18,780 nt of DNA from Monosporascus cannonballus (taxonomy: Eukaryota; Ascomycota; Sordariomycetes; Xylariales): assembly GCA_004154925.1 (NCBI GenBank), contig QJNS01000517.1, forward strand, positions 1,378-20,157. Reading direction: 5' to 3'. A program made the position numbers and the translations under genes. A model generated the notes under the pieces. The model did not search any database, was not told the origin of the DNA, and was given only the letters and a program-made list of their open reading frames with translations. Of the stretch, positions 9,331-18,780 are shown one piece after another; the first letter of the stretch is position 1; the number at the start of each line of letters is the position of its first letter.

Positions 9331-12300
9331 AATTTGTTCCATCATGTGATCTTCTCCGCCGCTCGCCGCAACCAGAAAGGAGCAGCGAGGTTATACGTCA
9401 GAAGAGCAGTCTCTTCACGAAAAGGGAAGTGGACAGTGCGAGGGTGGTTTGAACCGGAACCGCTAAAAAGTATCCGATAAATCCAGAGAGTGCATGGTGG
9501 TTCGAAAAGAGGTATTCTGATCCTATTCTGGACACATAGGTTTCAAACCCTTGTCGCGTTCCACGTGCTTCCCATCGAATTGCGCGCCGGAAGTTGCCAT
9601 CACCCGGCCCCTCGGGGATCCAGTTGTCGAAAATTATGGAGTGGCATGAATCCGAAATAGGAAGCTGGACACGATGCCCGAGGGATCTGCGTTCCGACAA
9701 TCGGGAAAGTCGCTCAACGCTCGACCGAGCCGTCAAGCTGGCCCACCGTCCCCAGAAGAGTCGCCAAGACCTGCCGAAGATACACAATGGCCAAAGTCCG
9801 ACAAAGTGCCAACAACACGTTCCGGATTTTGTCCGTTTCTGGTTTTCCTTCGATGAGATCCATGACGGCCATATAATCAATTCATCAGCATGCCGGAGCA
9901 GGCCAGGTAGGGTCGGGCGGATATTCGACCCGGACAGCCGGCGAAGCGAGGACAGCCAGAGACCTGTTCGTCAAGTCCCAACCCGTCCTACTAGGTGCCT
10001 TATCAATCAGGATGGCTTTGATATCGTCGATTTATTTTGACATGGTGTTCGTAACGGGAATTATTCATAGAGGTCTGTCTTCCCTTCGGGTACCTAATCA
10101 AACTAGAATCAAACTAGACGATAAGAAGTGATCTGTCACAAGACGTGCACTGACGTCGGGCACTGAAAAAACCATCTGTGGTAAGCCCACGTGCACCCAT
10201 TACGCACGTTTGCGGAACCCGTACCGGATTCGATCACCGACGGCTAGGAGGTACCGACGCCAAATCTACTGGGCCATAACATACCATCAACATATCATGA
10301 AGAAACACGTCGAAAGACCCGCGAGGCTCGCGCGCGGCGGTGCGGCTTTCGGGTGACCTGTACGAATGAAGCCTGAAGTTAGAAGATCAGCTGCAGCAAT
10401 CCCAGCGCCTCCAAGAGGATGATCCCCAGAGCTTGCCTGTAGGTATCTCAGAGGGCTCTTTGGATCATGCGAGGCGTGATAGGCAGTCGGGAGTGGCACA
10501 TGGGTAAGAGGCAGTACAAAGAGTAGATATGGGGTCCGGAGTATTGAGTTGCATAGCAATTGGTCCCCATAATAAGCAATATGAGTTTTGACGGCGGGCA
10601 GCAGCTGATTGACAATTGCAGCGCATCTGGGCCTTCATGCATGGGATGCGAAAGAGGACAGCTGCAGTTGAAGGGAATTTCGGCAGCGGCTGCGACGCTC
10701 CGATCGTTCTCGTCCTTCTGCACGAATCCCGATCCCCATAAATATCGCTGCCCACTTGGGGGATGCATTACCTATTCTCATCATTGATTTTCTCGGGAGC
10801 GATTTTGAATTTGTTTCCCATTCTTGAGTGGAAGTGATGCAATGCAATACCGAACATCAACGACATTAGGTAGCGATGGGAGATCCCAATGGCGGGGTAA
10901 ATATGCAAACTGGTGTACCTATGCACTCAATGCACAAGTGCCCTGTTGACTTGAAGGTTTGAAAGCCCGACTCGTTGGTACTAGGTATTGTCGATCCCGA
11001 ACCGAGCCTCTTCAAATCATGGAAAGGCCGAAGCCCATGCAGCCAAGTGGAGCTGGAAATCTGGACCTGTAGATCCCTCTTGGTCAAATTGCGTATTCTA
11101 TTATTCTACATAACATGCCATGCATCGATATGATCTTACAGGAAATTTATCGGGGGAAAAGGACGAAGCACTTCGATAGTCTTATAAAGTCATATGATAT
11201 AATAAATTTCTCTGCACTTGTCTATTCTAGTAGTAGACAAACCAGGGGACTCTCCCATCCGATCACGAGTTTTGCATGTGATTGCATTCCGAAGTCTTCT
11301 CCAAACAATACGGGATGGCGGCCGTTACGGCATAACATTAAAAAGTGAGCTACCTCGGGGCCGTTAACTTCTTTCGTCTCAAATTCCAGATGCCGAGGTA
11401 GGACCCGGACATAATTGTCAGCTTCCTCGATTTGACTCTGAGTTATAGAACCTAAACTGTGGAAGCCCCAGCATTGTCCGGCAAGGCGAGAATCAGTTAA
11501 AGTGGTAGGCCGTACCACCTCCTACCGCCACATCGCATCGGTGTTCATCCATAAATCAATTCTTCGTATCGTAAATTACTCGTTCTGGCGAAACTTGCCC
11601 GGCTTAAATGTTGGAGCTCCTTCTATACATACCTTTATATTTCTATTCCTCGGCATCCGCTTGCCTCCCCCATAGCAGCTACCTCCAGATTCACGGCGGA
11701 GGGAGATCAGGCCGCTAACGGTACCGTTACTCTCAGAGTCTATTAGCCAGCCCAGGAACAACCAATTACGAATCGCCTCAAACACAGGCGACAGGTGGAG
11801 CCCCAAGGCCCCGTTTCGTTCGTTGCACCGTCTCAGGCTATTCCCCTCTGCTGCGATGCTCCTTGGGCCCCGCTCAGGTTTCGGTGGAGCTTCTAGAACA
11901 CGACCCCGGAGACCGGAATTAGCTGCCAGGGGTCAGGGGTTCTGTATGTGGTAAGTGGCCATTCTCACGGAAGCATTAGGAAATCCTACGGCCCTTTTCG
12001 CTTCTCAGCTCCACTTCATACCCGACAAAAGATAGGACAGACAAGCGAATAAGAGACCACCAATTGCCCAAAAAAACACGCGGCGCTGCTAATTTAAATG
12101 CGGAGCAAGGCCTGCCCAACGGCAAGCCACCAATCCCGCATATTTACCTATACATGCATACATACATATAATAAGTACCGACTGTATGCTTCGTACTCAT
12201 GGTATTCGGCTACCTCTAAGCATTTAATAATCTCTTCTGCCATCACCCATCCGTCCCTAGTTCAATACGACATCACTCGCCTCCCCGAGTGCTTGCAGCA

Positions 12301-12378
12301 GCAGTAGGGATAAAAAAAAGGACAATACCTTGATACAGGCCTACTGTGTCTACCTCCGTCGTCCTGCAGTCTCCTTAG
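9331..12378. other. Long gene-poor region, no gene supported
   Basis: About 3 kb without a recognised gene. Overlapping frames at 9398-9880 (minus) and 9594-10040 (plus) start with non-ATG codons and carry no known motif. A 98-codon minus frame at 11222-11518 reads somewhat like protein but begins at GTG just after a stop and is unrecognised. Short ACATA-type repeats lie near 12147-12170. The stretch may contain decayed genes that only a profile search would reveal. Confidence 0.5.
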
Positions 12379-12795
12379 GTATCGTCTTTCCGGGTTAGGG
12401 AGCTTGTTGCTTTCTTCTCCTGGCTTAAAGACGGGCAACCGACGAACTTGGAGACTAACCGAAAGACAACAGCCCAACGCATACTGTCTGTAACCGCTGT
12501 CGACGTTGACTTCGACTCCCAAGTGGCTCTTTGGCTGCTCTGGCCTCGTCCCGCACCAATACCCTGAACCTCGTGGCCAAACGTGGCTCTCCGCTTACTG
12601 CCCAGCCTGCCTACAGGGCAGGTAGCGGTGGTGGCACGCGATCCCGGGGCGAATCCTGATACCTGGGAGTGGGAGAAGGCCATTGCGTCGGTCCACCACC
12701 ACGCGAGATTAAGCATTAAGCTATTGCCCAAGTCCAAGATAAGGGGAAGCAGGGGAGTGAGATCGGCGCATCTGCAACCCTTACATTTTGGATGA
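12379..12795 (+). pseudogene. Possible gene relic, open on both strands
   Basis: The plus frame from 12379 is coding-like and broken by a single TGA at 12565-12567. Pieces such as TTAQRILSVTAVDVDFDSQ and ANPDTWEWEKAIASVHHHA look like protein, and the 5' limit, TAG at 12376-12378, sits in a pyrimidine-rich 3' splice-site context (CTCCTTAG). The minus strand is also open over 12737-12375, so the coding strand is uncertain. I do not recognise the product on either strand. It could be an exon of a decayed gene or a chance overlap. Confidence 0.25.
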
Positions 12796-14116
12796 ATTTC
12801 TGTTCCAAGTCAGGAGTGGCCGTTGCGCAACGACCCGAAAGAGGACTGTTTGTGCTCCGATTATTATCGGTATCCGAGATACGACATAACATCCCTCCAT
12901 CGCCTTACGCATACATACGCACGTACCCAAGTACGAGCGTGCGTACACTGCATACCCCATTTTAATATCCCCTTACGGCAGGGCTGCAGAACATTAACAT
13001 GACGTCCATGGTTGTAAGTTCACCTTTTGTTTTCTTGTTCTTTGGCAACTTCATTTCCCAGTGCTACTCGAATACCTTTAATCTTCATATACCTGCTACA
13101 ACATGTGCTACAGTTTGATACTTTGGGTAGCACATCATAAACAGGGCGGAATGAACTTGCGGATGTATGGGAAAGGGAGGCAGGTCTGCGCAGCTCCTGT
13201 GTCTTCCCGGTCTTATCTTACCACATGAAGTAATTCTCCCCTCCTATCCGATACACGAATGAAGCCTCCGAGCGCGTTTGTTATTTTGCCATTCGTTGTC
13301 CCCGAACGCCGTCCAATTTTATCCTTTACTTTTGATTCGCCTTCTTCCTTAGTCGTTCTCACCCTGCGCCTCTTCGATACATACCAGGTATCTGGTCTGC
13401 ACATATACCATGCACGCTTGCCCTTACATATACACATACACATACACGTTAATCTCACCGCTTTCAAACGCCCGTCGAAGGAGGAGCACCCGCAACCAGA
13501 TGCCTCCTTGTTGCTTGCATTCCCCCACACCTCCCGAGTTGACGCCGCCACCACGCACGCACACCACGGGCGCAACGGAATTCCTTCCTAGACTTGCCTG
13601 GCTGGTCTAATGCTTACACCTCCCTGTTGCTCATCTCACAGCGTGCGGCACGGAGCGGCACGGTGTGGTGGACATCGATTGGCGCAGTGCCACGATAGCC
13701 ACCATCACGTCTGCCCATGGGCCCATGTCTCACATTCACCAATCCTAATTCTTACTACGGACCAGCTGAGATCTGATTCACCTCGTTTCATTCCACCCAC
13801 CCGCCTTTGCCGCCTGTCAGATATCTACACTAGTGACGTTCCGGCAAGTAAGGAGTAAACCCCCTTCGCATTCAACCCCCCCGGCTCCCTAGCACCATCT
13901 ATCTATCGCGAACTTACATTGTACTTGCCTTACTCCATTTACTCCCGACGTACCCGGCACCGTCATCACCGTCATCCTGGCGGTCTTTCCTCGCCTTTAC
14001 TTGCTACCCGCTCGATAGGCACTTGGCGCATCCGGTCCCTTACCCTCTTCCGCTCTAGACTTATATGCTTCATTCCAAGAGCTACAACCACCCTGCTGCT
14101 TCACACAATGTGATAT
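12796..14116. other. Intergenic region upstream of the LST7-like gene
   Basis: No gene seen. The stretch contains an ACATA/CATAC-type microsatellite near 13425-13447 and long CT-rich runs between about 13740 and 14116, typical of fungal promoter regions. Confidence 0.6.
12916..12945. repeat. Imperfect inverted repeat (8-bp arms)
   Basis: TACGCACG at 12916-12923 pairs with CGTGCGTA at 12938-12945. A shorter GTAC pair lies inside. It sits in a stretch rich in ACATAC-like units, so it may be a by-product of simple sequence. Confidence 0.6.
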
Positions 14117-14122
14117 TATAAA
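14117..14122 (+). promoter_or_regulatory. Possible TATA box of the LST7-like gene
   Basis: TATAAA occurs 57 bases upstream of the ATG at 14179, after a long CT-rich tract. If used, the leader would be only about 30 bases. Supported by sequence match and position only. Confidence 0.4.
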
Positions 14123-14178
14123 CGCATACCTACAAATCCGCTCTTATACCGTTCTTCGTCTTTCTTACCAGTTAAATC

Positions 14179-15813
14179 ATGGTGGTCACTCGGAAACCGG
14201 CGGCGTTTCCCTTGCTAACATCCGAAATCAAGCTATGTCTCGCGCACTATTGCGACATGCATGGCCCGACACCGCTGATGGTCACGGAAGGCCTACCGGT
14301 GCCATGCGGGCGGTGCTATGATGACACGCCCATATCCGAGCGGCCACAGGCCACCGTACTAAATGGGTCCCAGCTATCAGGTACGGATGCGCTTCGAAAG
14401 CTGACCTTAAACGCGCCGCGTGATTCCTCACTTCCGCAGTCCGAGCAAGATGCGCAAACGCATCGCGCAATCCCCTTACAGAAGCCCAAGAAGCAAGCTA
14501 CTACTTTAGCCGCGCAGGCGTCGGCTGTGGCGCCTTCGGCCATTGAAACACCTCCCCACAGTCCGAACAGGCCTCCCGAGGGGATCTCGGAGACGAATAA
14601 TACCAAGTCCAGCAATAGACACGATTCAAGCTTTCGCCGGACATACGACGACTATGTGACGAAGCGCGCAAGTCCATGCCAGAACTGCGCCCTGACACTA
14701 CCGAAGCGGCAGGAGGGCAAGCCCGCCAACGACAGGAATACCACCGCCACCGATACCAAATCCGACGTGCGGGGGCCGACACTCAGGACGCGCGCCCCCT
14801 ATGCGCGTGTTTACGGTAGCCATGATAACCTGAGCCCGCCCCACTCAAACCCGGAGTCGTCATGTACCTCAGATACCGAAGATGACGTATCGCTCAAGGA
14901 CACCATCCGGCCATCCAACTACCACCGGAGACCGACCACCTCGACTTCACGTTCAAGCATCTCATCGAGATCTAGCATAGCACAGCACACGCATTACCTA
15001 GACTACACGTCAACACACGAGCCGCTCGTCCCAACCACGTACTCCATAGTACGCGCCTCATGCCTGCGCACCCTCTCTTTTGAGACCCTCCCCCGGCGAC
15101 CGGAGAACGCACAAACGGGCTCTGCCCTCTCGTCGCCAACCTCCACCGTCCCGCCCTCATTTCCATCACCAATCGCGTCCTACAACCCTAGCAGCACTGG
15201 TTACATCACGGCGGCGCCGACGCCGCAGTCGGCCGCCAACAATGGCGGACCCATTTTCTTTGGCGACCCGCTGGCGGGCTACACGACGGCGTACATCTTC
15301 CGGATCCCGGATATGCACGCGCGTGGCCGTAAACGCGTCTACGCGTTCCTGGCGCTGAGTACCCATCGCGAGCGCCTAGCCATGAAGACATTCAGCTTCG
15401 TGTCGGCGGCGTTCCGCGACCTCGCCGCCTGGATTCAGGAGCTGGCCGAGGTTGAGGCGGAACGGGAACGCGAACGCGAGGAGGAAGCCGGCAGCGCGGT
15501 AGCCGCCCTCAACGCCGCCTATGGCAATGGCGGCTTCGGAGGCGGGGGACCGCACGATAGTGGTGTCGGATTGGGCCTAGGTGGTGGCAGCATCGAGCGC
15601 GACAGAGAGAGGGGAAGCGAGAGTAGCTTCTTGACTAGTGGCGGTCGCGGCCAAGGCTTCATCCATCGTATGGGTGGCTCCATGGGCCCTGGTGGGTTCG
15701 CGCCCAAGGCGCGCGGGCTGGCGGAGTTGGTCGGCCTCCCGGATTTCTTCATCGAATTACACACCCGGTTCGTGCGCATCTTGCTTGAGTTGGGCGTGGT
15801 ACTCAGCTCTTGA
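14179..15813 (+). CDS. LST7: Folliculin/Lst7-type protein (544 aa)
   Basis: Homologue of yeast Lst7 and animal folliculin, which with Lst4/FNIP act as a GTPase-activating complex for Gtr2/RagC-D at the vacuole or lysosome, tuning TORC1 to amino acids. Hallmarks are the N-terminal HYCDMHGPTPLMVTE (about 24-37, like CDLHGP in folliculin), a CxxC pair (167/170), YTSTHEPL and SIVRASCLRTLSFETLP (about 276-300), and PIFFGDPLAGYTTAYIFRIPD followed by ARGRKRVY and SFVSAAFRDLAAWIQEL (about 358-420), the rest of the longin domain. Arg382 in the ARG motif lies where folliculin has its GAP arginine (family inference). Long Ser/Pro/Thr-rich linkers separate the blocks. A Glu/Arg then Gly-rich stretch (about 424-500) precedes a conserved-looking C-terminal helix. 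No DENN domain is seen, so it is Lst7-like rather than full folliculin, though longer than yeast Lst7 (242 aa). The start has A at -3 and G at +4. Single exon. Confidence 0.88.
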   Translation: MVVTRKPAAFPLLTSEIKLCLAHYCDMHGPTPLMVTEGLPVPCGRCYDDTPISERPQATVLNGSQLSGTDALRKLTLNAPRDSSLPQSEQDAQTHRAIPLQKPKKQATTLAAQASAVAPSAIETPPHSPNRPPEGISETNNTKSSNRHDSSFRRTYDDYVTKRASPCQNCALTLPKRQEGKPANDRNTTATDTKSDVRGPTLRTRAPYARVYGSHDNLSPPHSNPESSCTSDTEDDVSLKDTIRPSNYHRRPTTSTSRSSISSRSSIAQHTHYLDYTSTHEPLVPTTYSIVRASCLRTLSFETLPRRPENAQTGSALSSPTSTVPPSFPSPIASYNPSSTGYITAAPTPQSAANNGGPIFFGDPLAGYTTAYIFRIPDMHARGRKRVYAFLALSTHRERLAMKTFSFVSAAFRDLAAWIQELAEVEAEREREREEEAGSAVAALNAAYGNGGFGGGGPHDSGVGLGLGGGSIERDRERGSESSFLTSGGRGQGFIHRMGGSMGPGGFAPKARGLAELVGLPDFFIELHTRFVRILLELGVVLSS

Positions 15814-16113
15814 GGCTGTTTTGCACTGAGCGTCTCTTCGTAGTACGGTACGGGATGGGAGGCGATTGGGACGCGCGGGGGGCGTATTGGAGTGATGGAT
15901 ACAACGGTATCCTGACCGGGCGAGCTTGCTTTCCTGCATGCATGGACGCGAGAGGATAGGGGCGTTTGACTGCGTTCGAGTGCTTCCGGTGCGGAGCTGC
16001 GGAACGGAGTAGGGGGGCGGGGAGGGATACCCCCGGAGGAGAGCGAAGATACCCCAGCGGACGGACCTTGACGAATCGATGGCGGAAGATAATGTCGTTT
16101 GATGATGTCCCTA
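15814..16113. other. Downstream spacer of the LST7-like gene
   Basis: About 300 bases of GC-rich spacer without a gene. The last 30-40 bases (GGCGGAAGATAATGTCGTTT from 16081) look like a decayed extra copy of the tandem repeat that follows. Confidence 0.5.
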
Positions 16114-16226
16114 GCGGATGGGCCGGAGGCTATTCGTTGATCGCATGGCTTGCGGATGGGCCGGAGGTTATTCGTTGATCATGGGCTTGCGGATGGGCCG
16201 GAAGCGATTCGTTAATTGCATTGCTT
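16114..16226. repeat. Three-unit 37-38 bp tandem repeat
   Basis: Units start at 16114, 16152 and 16189. Each begins GCGGATGGGCCGGA, passes through ATTCGTT and ends GCTT, with about 80-90% identity by eye. The unit length is not a multiple of three and no supported gene covers it, so it is probably non-coding. Confidence 0.9.
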
Positions 16227-18759
16227 GCAACCCCATCCGCCGTTACTACAGTGTACCACCACATACATTTTGCTTTTTTGTTTCTCTGTTGAGCGTCTGG
16301 TTTTTGTCCCCTTTTCTACTTTCCTTGAATGGTCCATGCCTGGGACCGGGCGCAGAGAAATGGGATTCACACGGACATAGAGCTAGACAGACTTAGGCTT
16401 AGGCAAGGCAAGGCAAGACAAAAAGGGCAGGTTCCCTAAGTCAGGTCGGCGGGAGAGGGCCCGGAAGACAAAGGGAGAAGGCCTAGCACGCTATGCCTGC
16501 GCGTGTATTTGTACAATATCGATACCCTAAGGGCGAGGGCTGCATATCACTGTCTTCTCGGGAGAAAAAGGACGGAAAAGGGATCGGAAAACTACTTCGT
16601 ATGGAAGGTAGAAAAGGCGAGGCTTCTGCCACTGCTACTGCCACGGCTGCTGCTTTGAACGCGAAGCGGCCCCGAACGTAGGATATTGAAAGTATTATGG
16701 TGGATGCTCGCCTTAGTCGAGTAATTAATTCATTCTTGCTCAACATTCGCCAGTGATGTTGGGCGTTCCAGGTCACAGGCGATACTGGTGGGACAGACGC
16801 AAAAAGATGTGCTTGTCACACTATGCTTTCCTAATTCTAGATGCTCAGTACCCACCCCCATATGCTTTATAAAATGGCGAAATCCCCACAACATCATCGG
16901 AAAGATGTTACCACCCATATCAAGAGTGAAGCCTCTCGGAAGCTGTCCAGCACAAGCGGCCGAGCGCCCTCCCTGGGTCCGTCTCCTTCGACTGGATTAC
17001 CTGAGGGTGTCTGTAGAGCTGTTGAAGGAAAGTCTGCGTCACCTTGAGAGCAGGGGCCATAAAAACTAGAGAGTCGCAGGCATAGAAGGGAGATAAGGAC
17101 ATATCCTTAAGCCGTGGTGGACTGATGCAGACGATAACGATTGTTGGCTTGACGCGACCACGATACGCATAAGTGACGTTTCTAATACACCTACTCTATG
17201 TTAACCGCAGCGCAGGCCCTTTCGGTGATGGTAGGATGGGAGAGCAGGACATAGAGCAACCATGAGCGACGACATAGCGGCTTTGGCGATGGTGGGTGAG
17301 TAATAGGGGAGCCAATACAGTCCATTCATAAAGAACCCGGCCGTCATATCTGGTAACGAATCCAGGCCCGCTCGCGGAGATCTCGGGTTGTGTAGGACGT
17401 CCTAGGCGAGGAATGCCGCTCGCAAAGGTTCCAGCGGGCTGACGTATCAGGCTACCTTCTGTTGATGAGGTCATCTGGCACCGCCGCTTCGTGGCTGCTC
17501 GGGCGGCCATCAGATCTCTCGAAAGGGGGATGATGGCCTTTGTTCCGGCCAAGCCATATATTAGGAGGCGGTGTGAGAATGTTGCCGCGCCGGCTCCCTG
17601 TGCTTTCTCCCCAGACTCCACCGAACCCGGCTATCCCCAGGAGCTTGTCCTCTTTCTACCCATAGCGAATGGGGGTTCCTCATCGGATATGATCGATTAT
17701 CGCGACCACCAAGCACCGGCCTCACTTCTTTGTTTCTTTTGTTGCGGAGGAGGGGGGGGGGAGGAAGGCGCTCTGCGTTTACATCAAGGGACACTAATGT
17801 CATAAACAGGGCTGTGAGATCGATACTTGCTGCGTCCTCATTCTAATTTCTTGGGGAATAGCGCTGGTGTCCATGTAAGGAGTATCAGGTCCGTGAGCTC
17901 TATATTAAAAAAAAAAAAAGGCCGGAAAGGTAACAGGAGGTTCGTGTCTATACAAGATAGGGCTACGGGTCCCCAAACTATGGCCAGATGTCACCCAACT
18001 CCAATACATTGATTGCTGTCGTTAGACCACTTCCACCAGAATCAGCTCAGATCCGTGCTCGCGTCGAGCCCCCGGGCGCGCGGATAGAGCCCCTCCGTAA
18101 CGGCTCGGTCCGCGTGATCTGGCCGTCCCTTAGCCCGTTCTGCCAATGTTGCCTTCTTCCCGTTAGCTCATATACGTGGGCGCGCTTTGCGGCCCTTGAG
18201 CTCGTTCGGCGCGTGTAGGGTGGCGACGACCCGGCGTTTTGACATGTCTCGGCGTAGCCTCCCTTCCGTTTCGGCCTCGACCTATGACAGGCAGTTAAAA
18301 CGGTAAGCTGCTAGCTAGCTATGAAAGTGTTAATTAGGGTTTTGAGACTCCGTTGTCAGTAGGGGTTCTGCTGATTGTTCTCGCAGCATGTCGGGTGCTC
18401 TGTTCCATGCGACCTCAAATCAAAATTCTAGGTTTTGGCATGACGTGCAAGTCTACAGGACATCGTACGTCATCAGATAAGAGCCCTTCATCATCTAAAC
18501 GAGATCCTTGATTTTTCTGAGAAGCCCACCGGCTCGTGAGAGAAAGCTCTGAATGTCATGGTGTTGATGGCGTCTGGTACATTTCATTCTTCCCAGAGGA
18601 TACCGGTAGGTTGCTCGGAAAGTCTCAGCATACTGTGTTCGGTTGCCAAAATCACGGTTATATCTCCATGGACGCACATAACTCGTACGTACGAAAAGCT
18701 CGATACACACACAGTCGGGCGTGGAGGTGTTACTCAACCCGCACGAAAGAGAGGAAAAA
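16227..18759. other. Gene-poor right end, no gene supported
   Basis: Nothing is recognised. Present are short AGGC(TT/AA) repeats at about 16394-16415, a G-rich run near 17749-17761, and overlapping non-ATG frames on both strands around 17196-17805. A 76-codon ATG frame at 17988-18218 (plus) follows an A-tract and has no known motif. The stretch may hold decayed sequence but nothing I can name. Confidence 0.5.
17907..17919. repeat. A homopolymer (13 A)
   Basis: Thirteen consecutive A follow TATATT. It might be a simple tract or the tail of an old retroposed copy. No target-site duplication was found. Confidence 0.9.
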
Positions 18760-18775
18760 GGGGGGGGGGGGGGGG
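18760..18775. repeat. G homopolymer (16 G)
   Basis: Sixteen consecutive G end 5 bases before the right end of the window, mirroring the C run at the left end. Confidence 0.95.
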
Positions 18776-18780
18776 TGAAT

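Noticed and set aside
9440..9510. GGTTTGAACC and GGTTCGAAA strings resembling tRNA B-box sequences
   Set aside because: No matching A-box, acceptor stem or cloverleaf could be assembled around them.
9398..10040. Overlapping 160-codon minus and 148-codon plus frames
   Set aside because: Both open only with non-ATG codons, no recognised domain on either strand, and no codon bias. A decayed gene cannot be excluded.
13259..13591. 110-codon plus frame upstream of the LST7-like gene
   Set aside because: It consists largely of CT-rich promoter sequence and a CATACA microsatellite, giving His/Ile-alternating residues.
17196..17805. Minus frame 17196-17621 and plus frame 17491-17805
   Set aside because: Both start at GTG, overlap each other, run into low-complexity sequence and match nothing I recognise.
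18325..18345. TTAGGG-like string that might suggest telomeric repeats
   Set aside because: Only a single copy is present, with no tandem array.

Overview
The window looks like nuclear DNA of a filamentous ascomycete (Pezizomycotina). The evidence is one short intron of 75 bp with fungal-type signals (GTACGT donor, GCTAAC branch site), GC-rich coding stretches between long CT-rich or AT-richer spacers, A at -3 of the start codons, and three protein families that match filamentous-fungal versions. Long C and G homopolymers lie within 35 bases of the two ends, so the window may be a whole short contig that stops at homopolymers.

Three intact genes are supported, all on the + strand. (1) 4068-5636 is a two-exon classical protein tyrosine phosphatase with a Ser/Pro/Thr-rich N-terminal half and a complete catalytic domain. 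(2) 7492-8349 is a single-exon protein with two tandem DUF427 domains and extremely GC-rich coding sequence. (3) 14179-15813 is a single-exon folliculin/Lst7-type protein (N-terminal longin domain), expected to act with an Lst4/FNIP partner as a GTPase-activating protein for Gtr/Rag GTPases upstream of TORC1. They are far apart and show no operon-like or cluster logic.

A fourth locus, about 698-2351, is a broken gene. Conceptual translation recovers a fungal C2H2-like zinc-finger protein, but the frame is interrupted by one frameshift and four in-frame stops. All four stops could come from single C-to-T changes.

The rest (34-697, 2352-4067, 5784-7491, 8350-14178, 15814-18780) is gene-poor. 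It holds microsatellites, a three-unit 37-38 bp tandem repeat, a perfect 9-bp hairpin, and a few unassigned open frames that could be relics or chance. I recognised no tRNA, rRNA, intact transposon, CRISPR array or biosynthetic/defence cluster. The most interesting items are the nonsense-riddled zinc-finger gene, an acidic in-frame tail just past the phosphatase stop codon, and a poly-threonine upstream ORF in the phosphatase leader.
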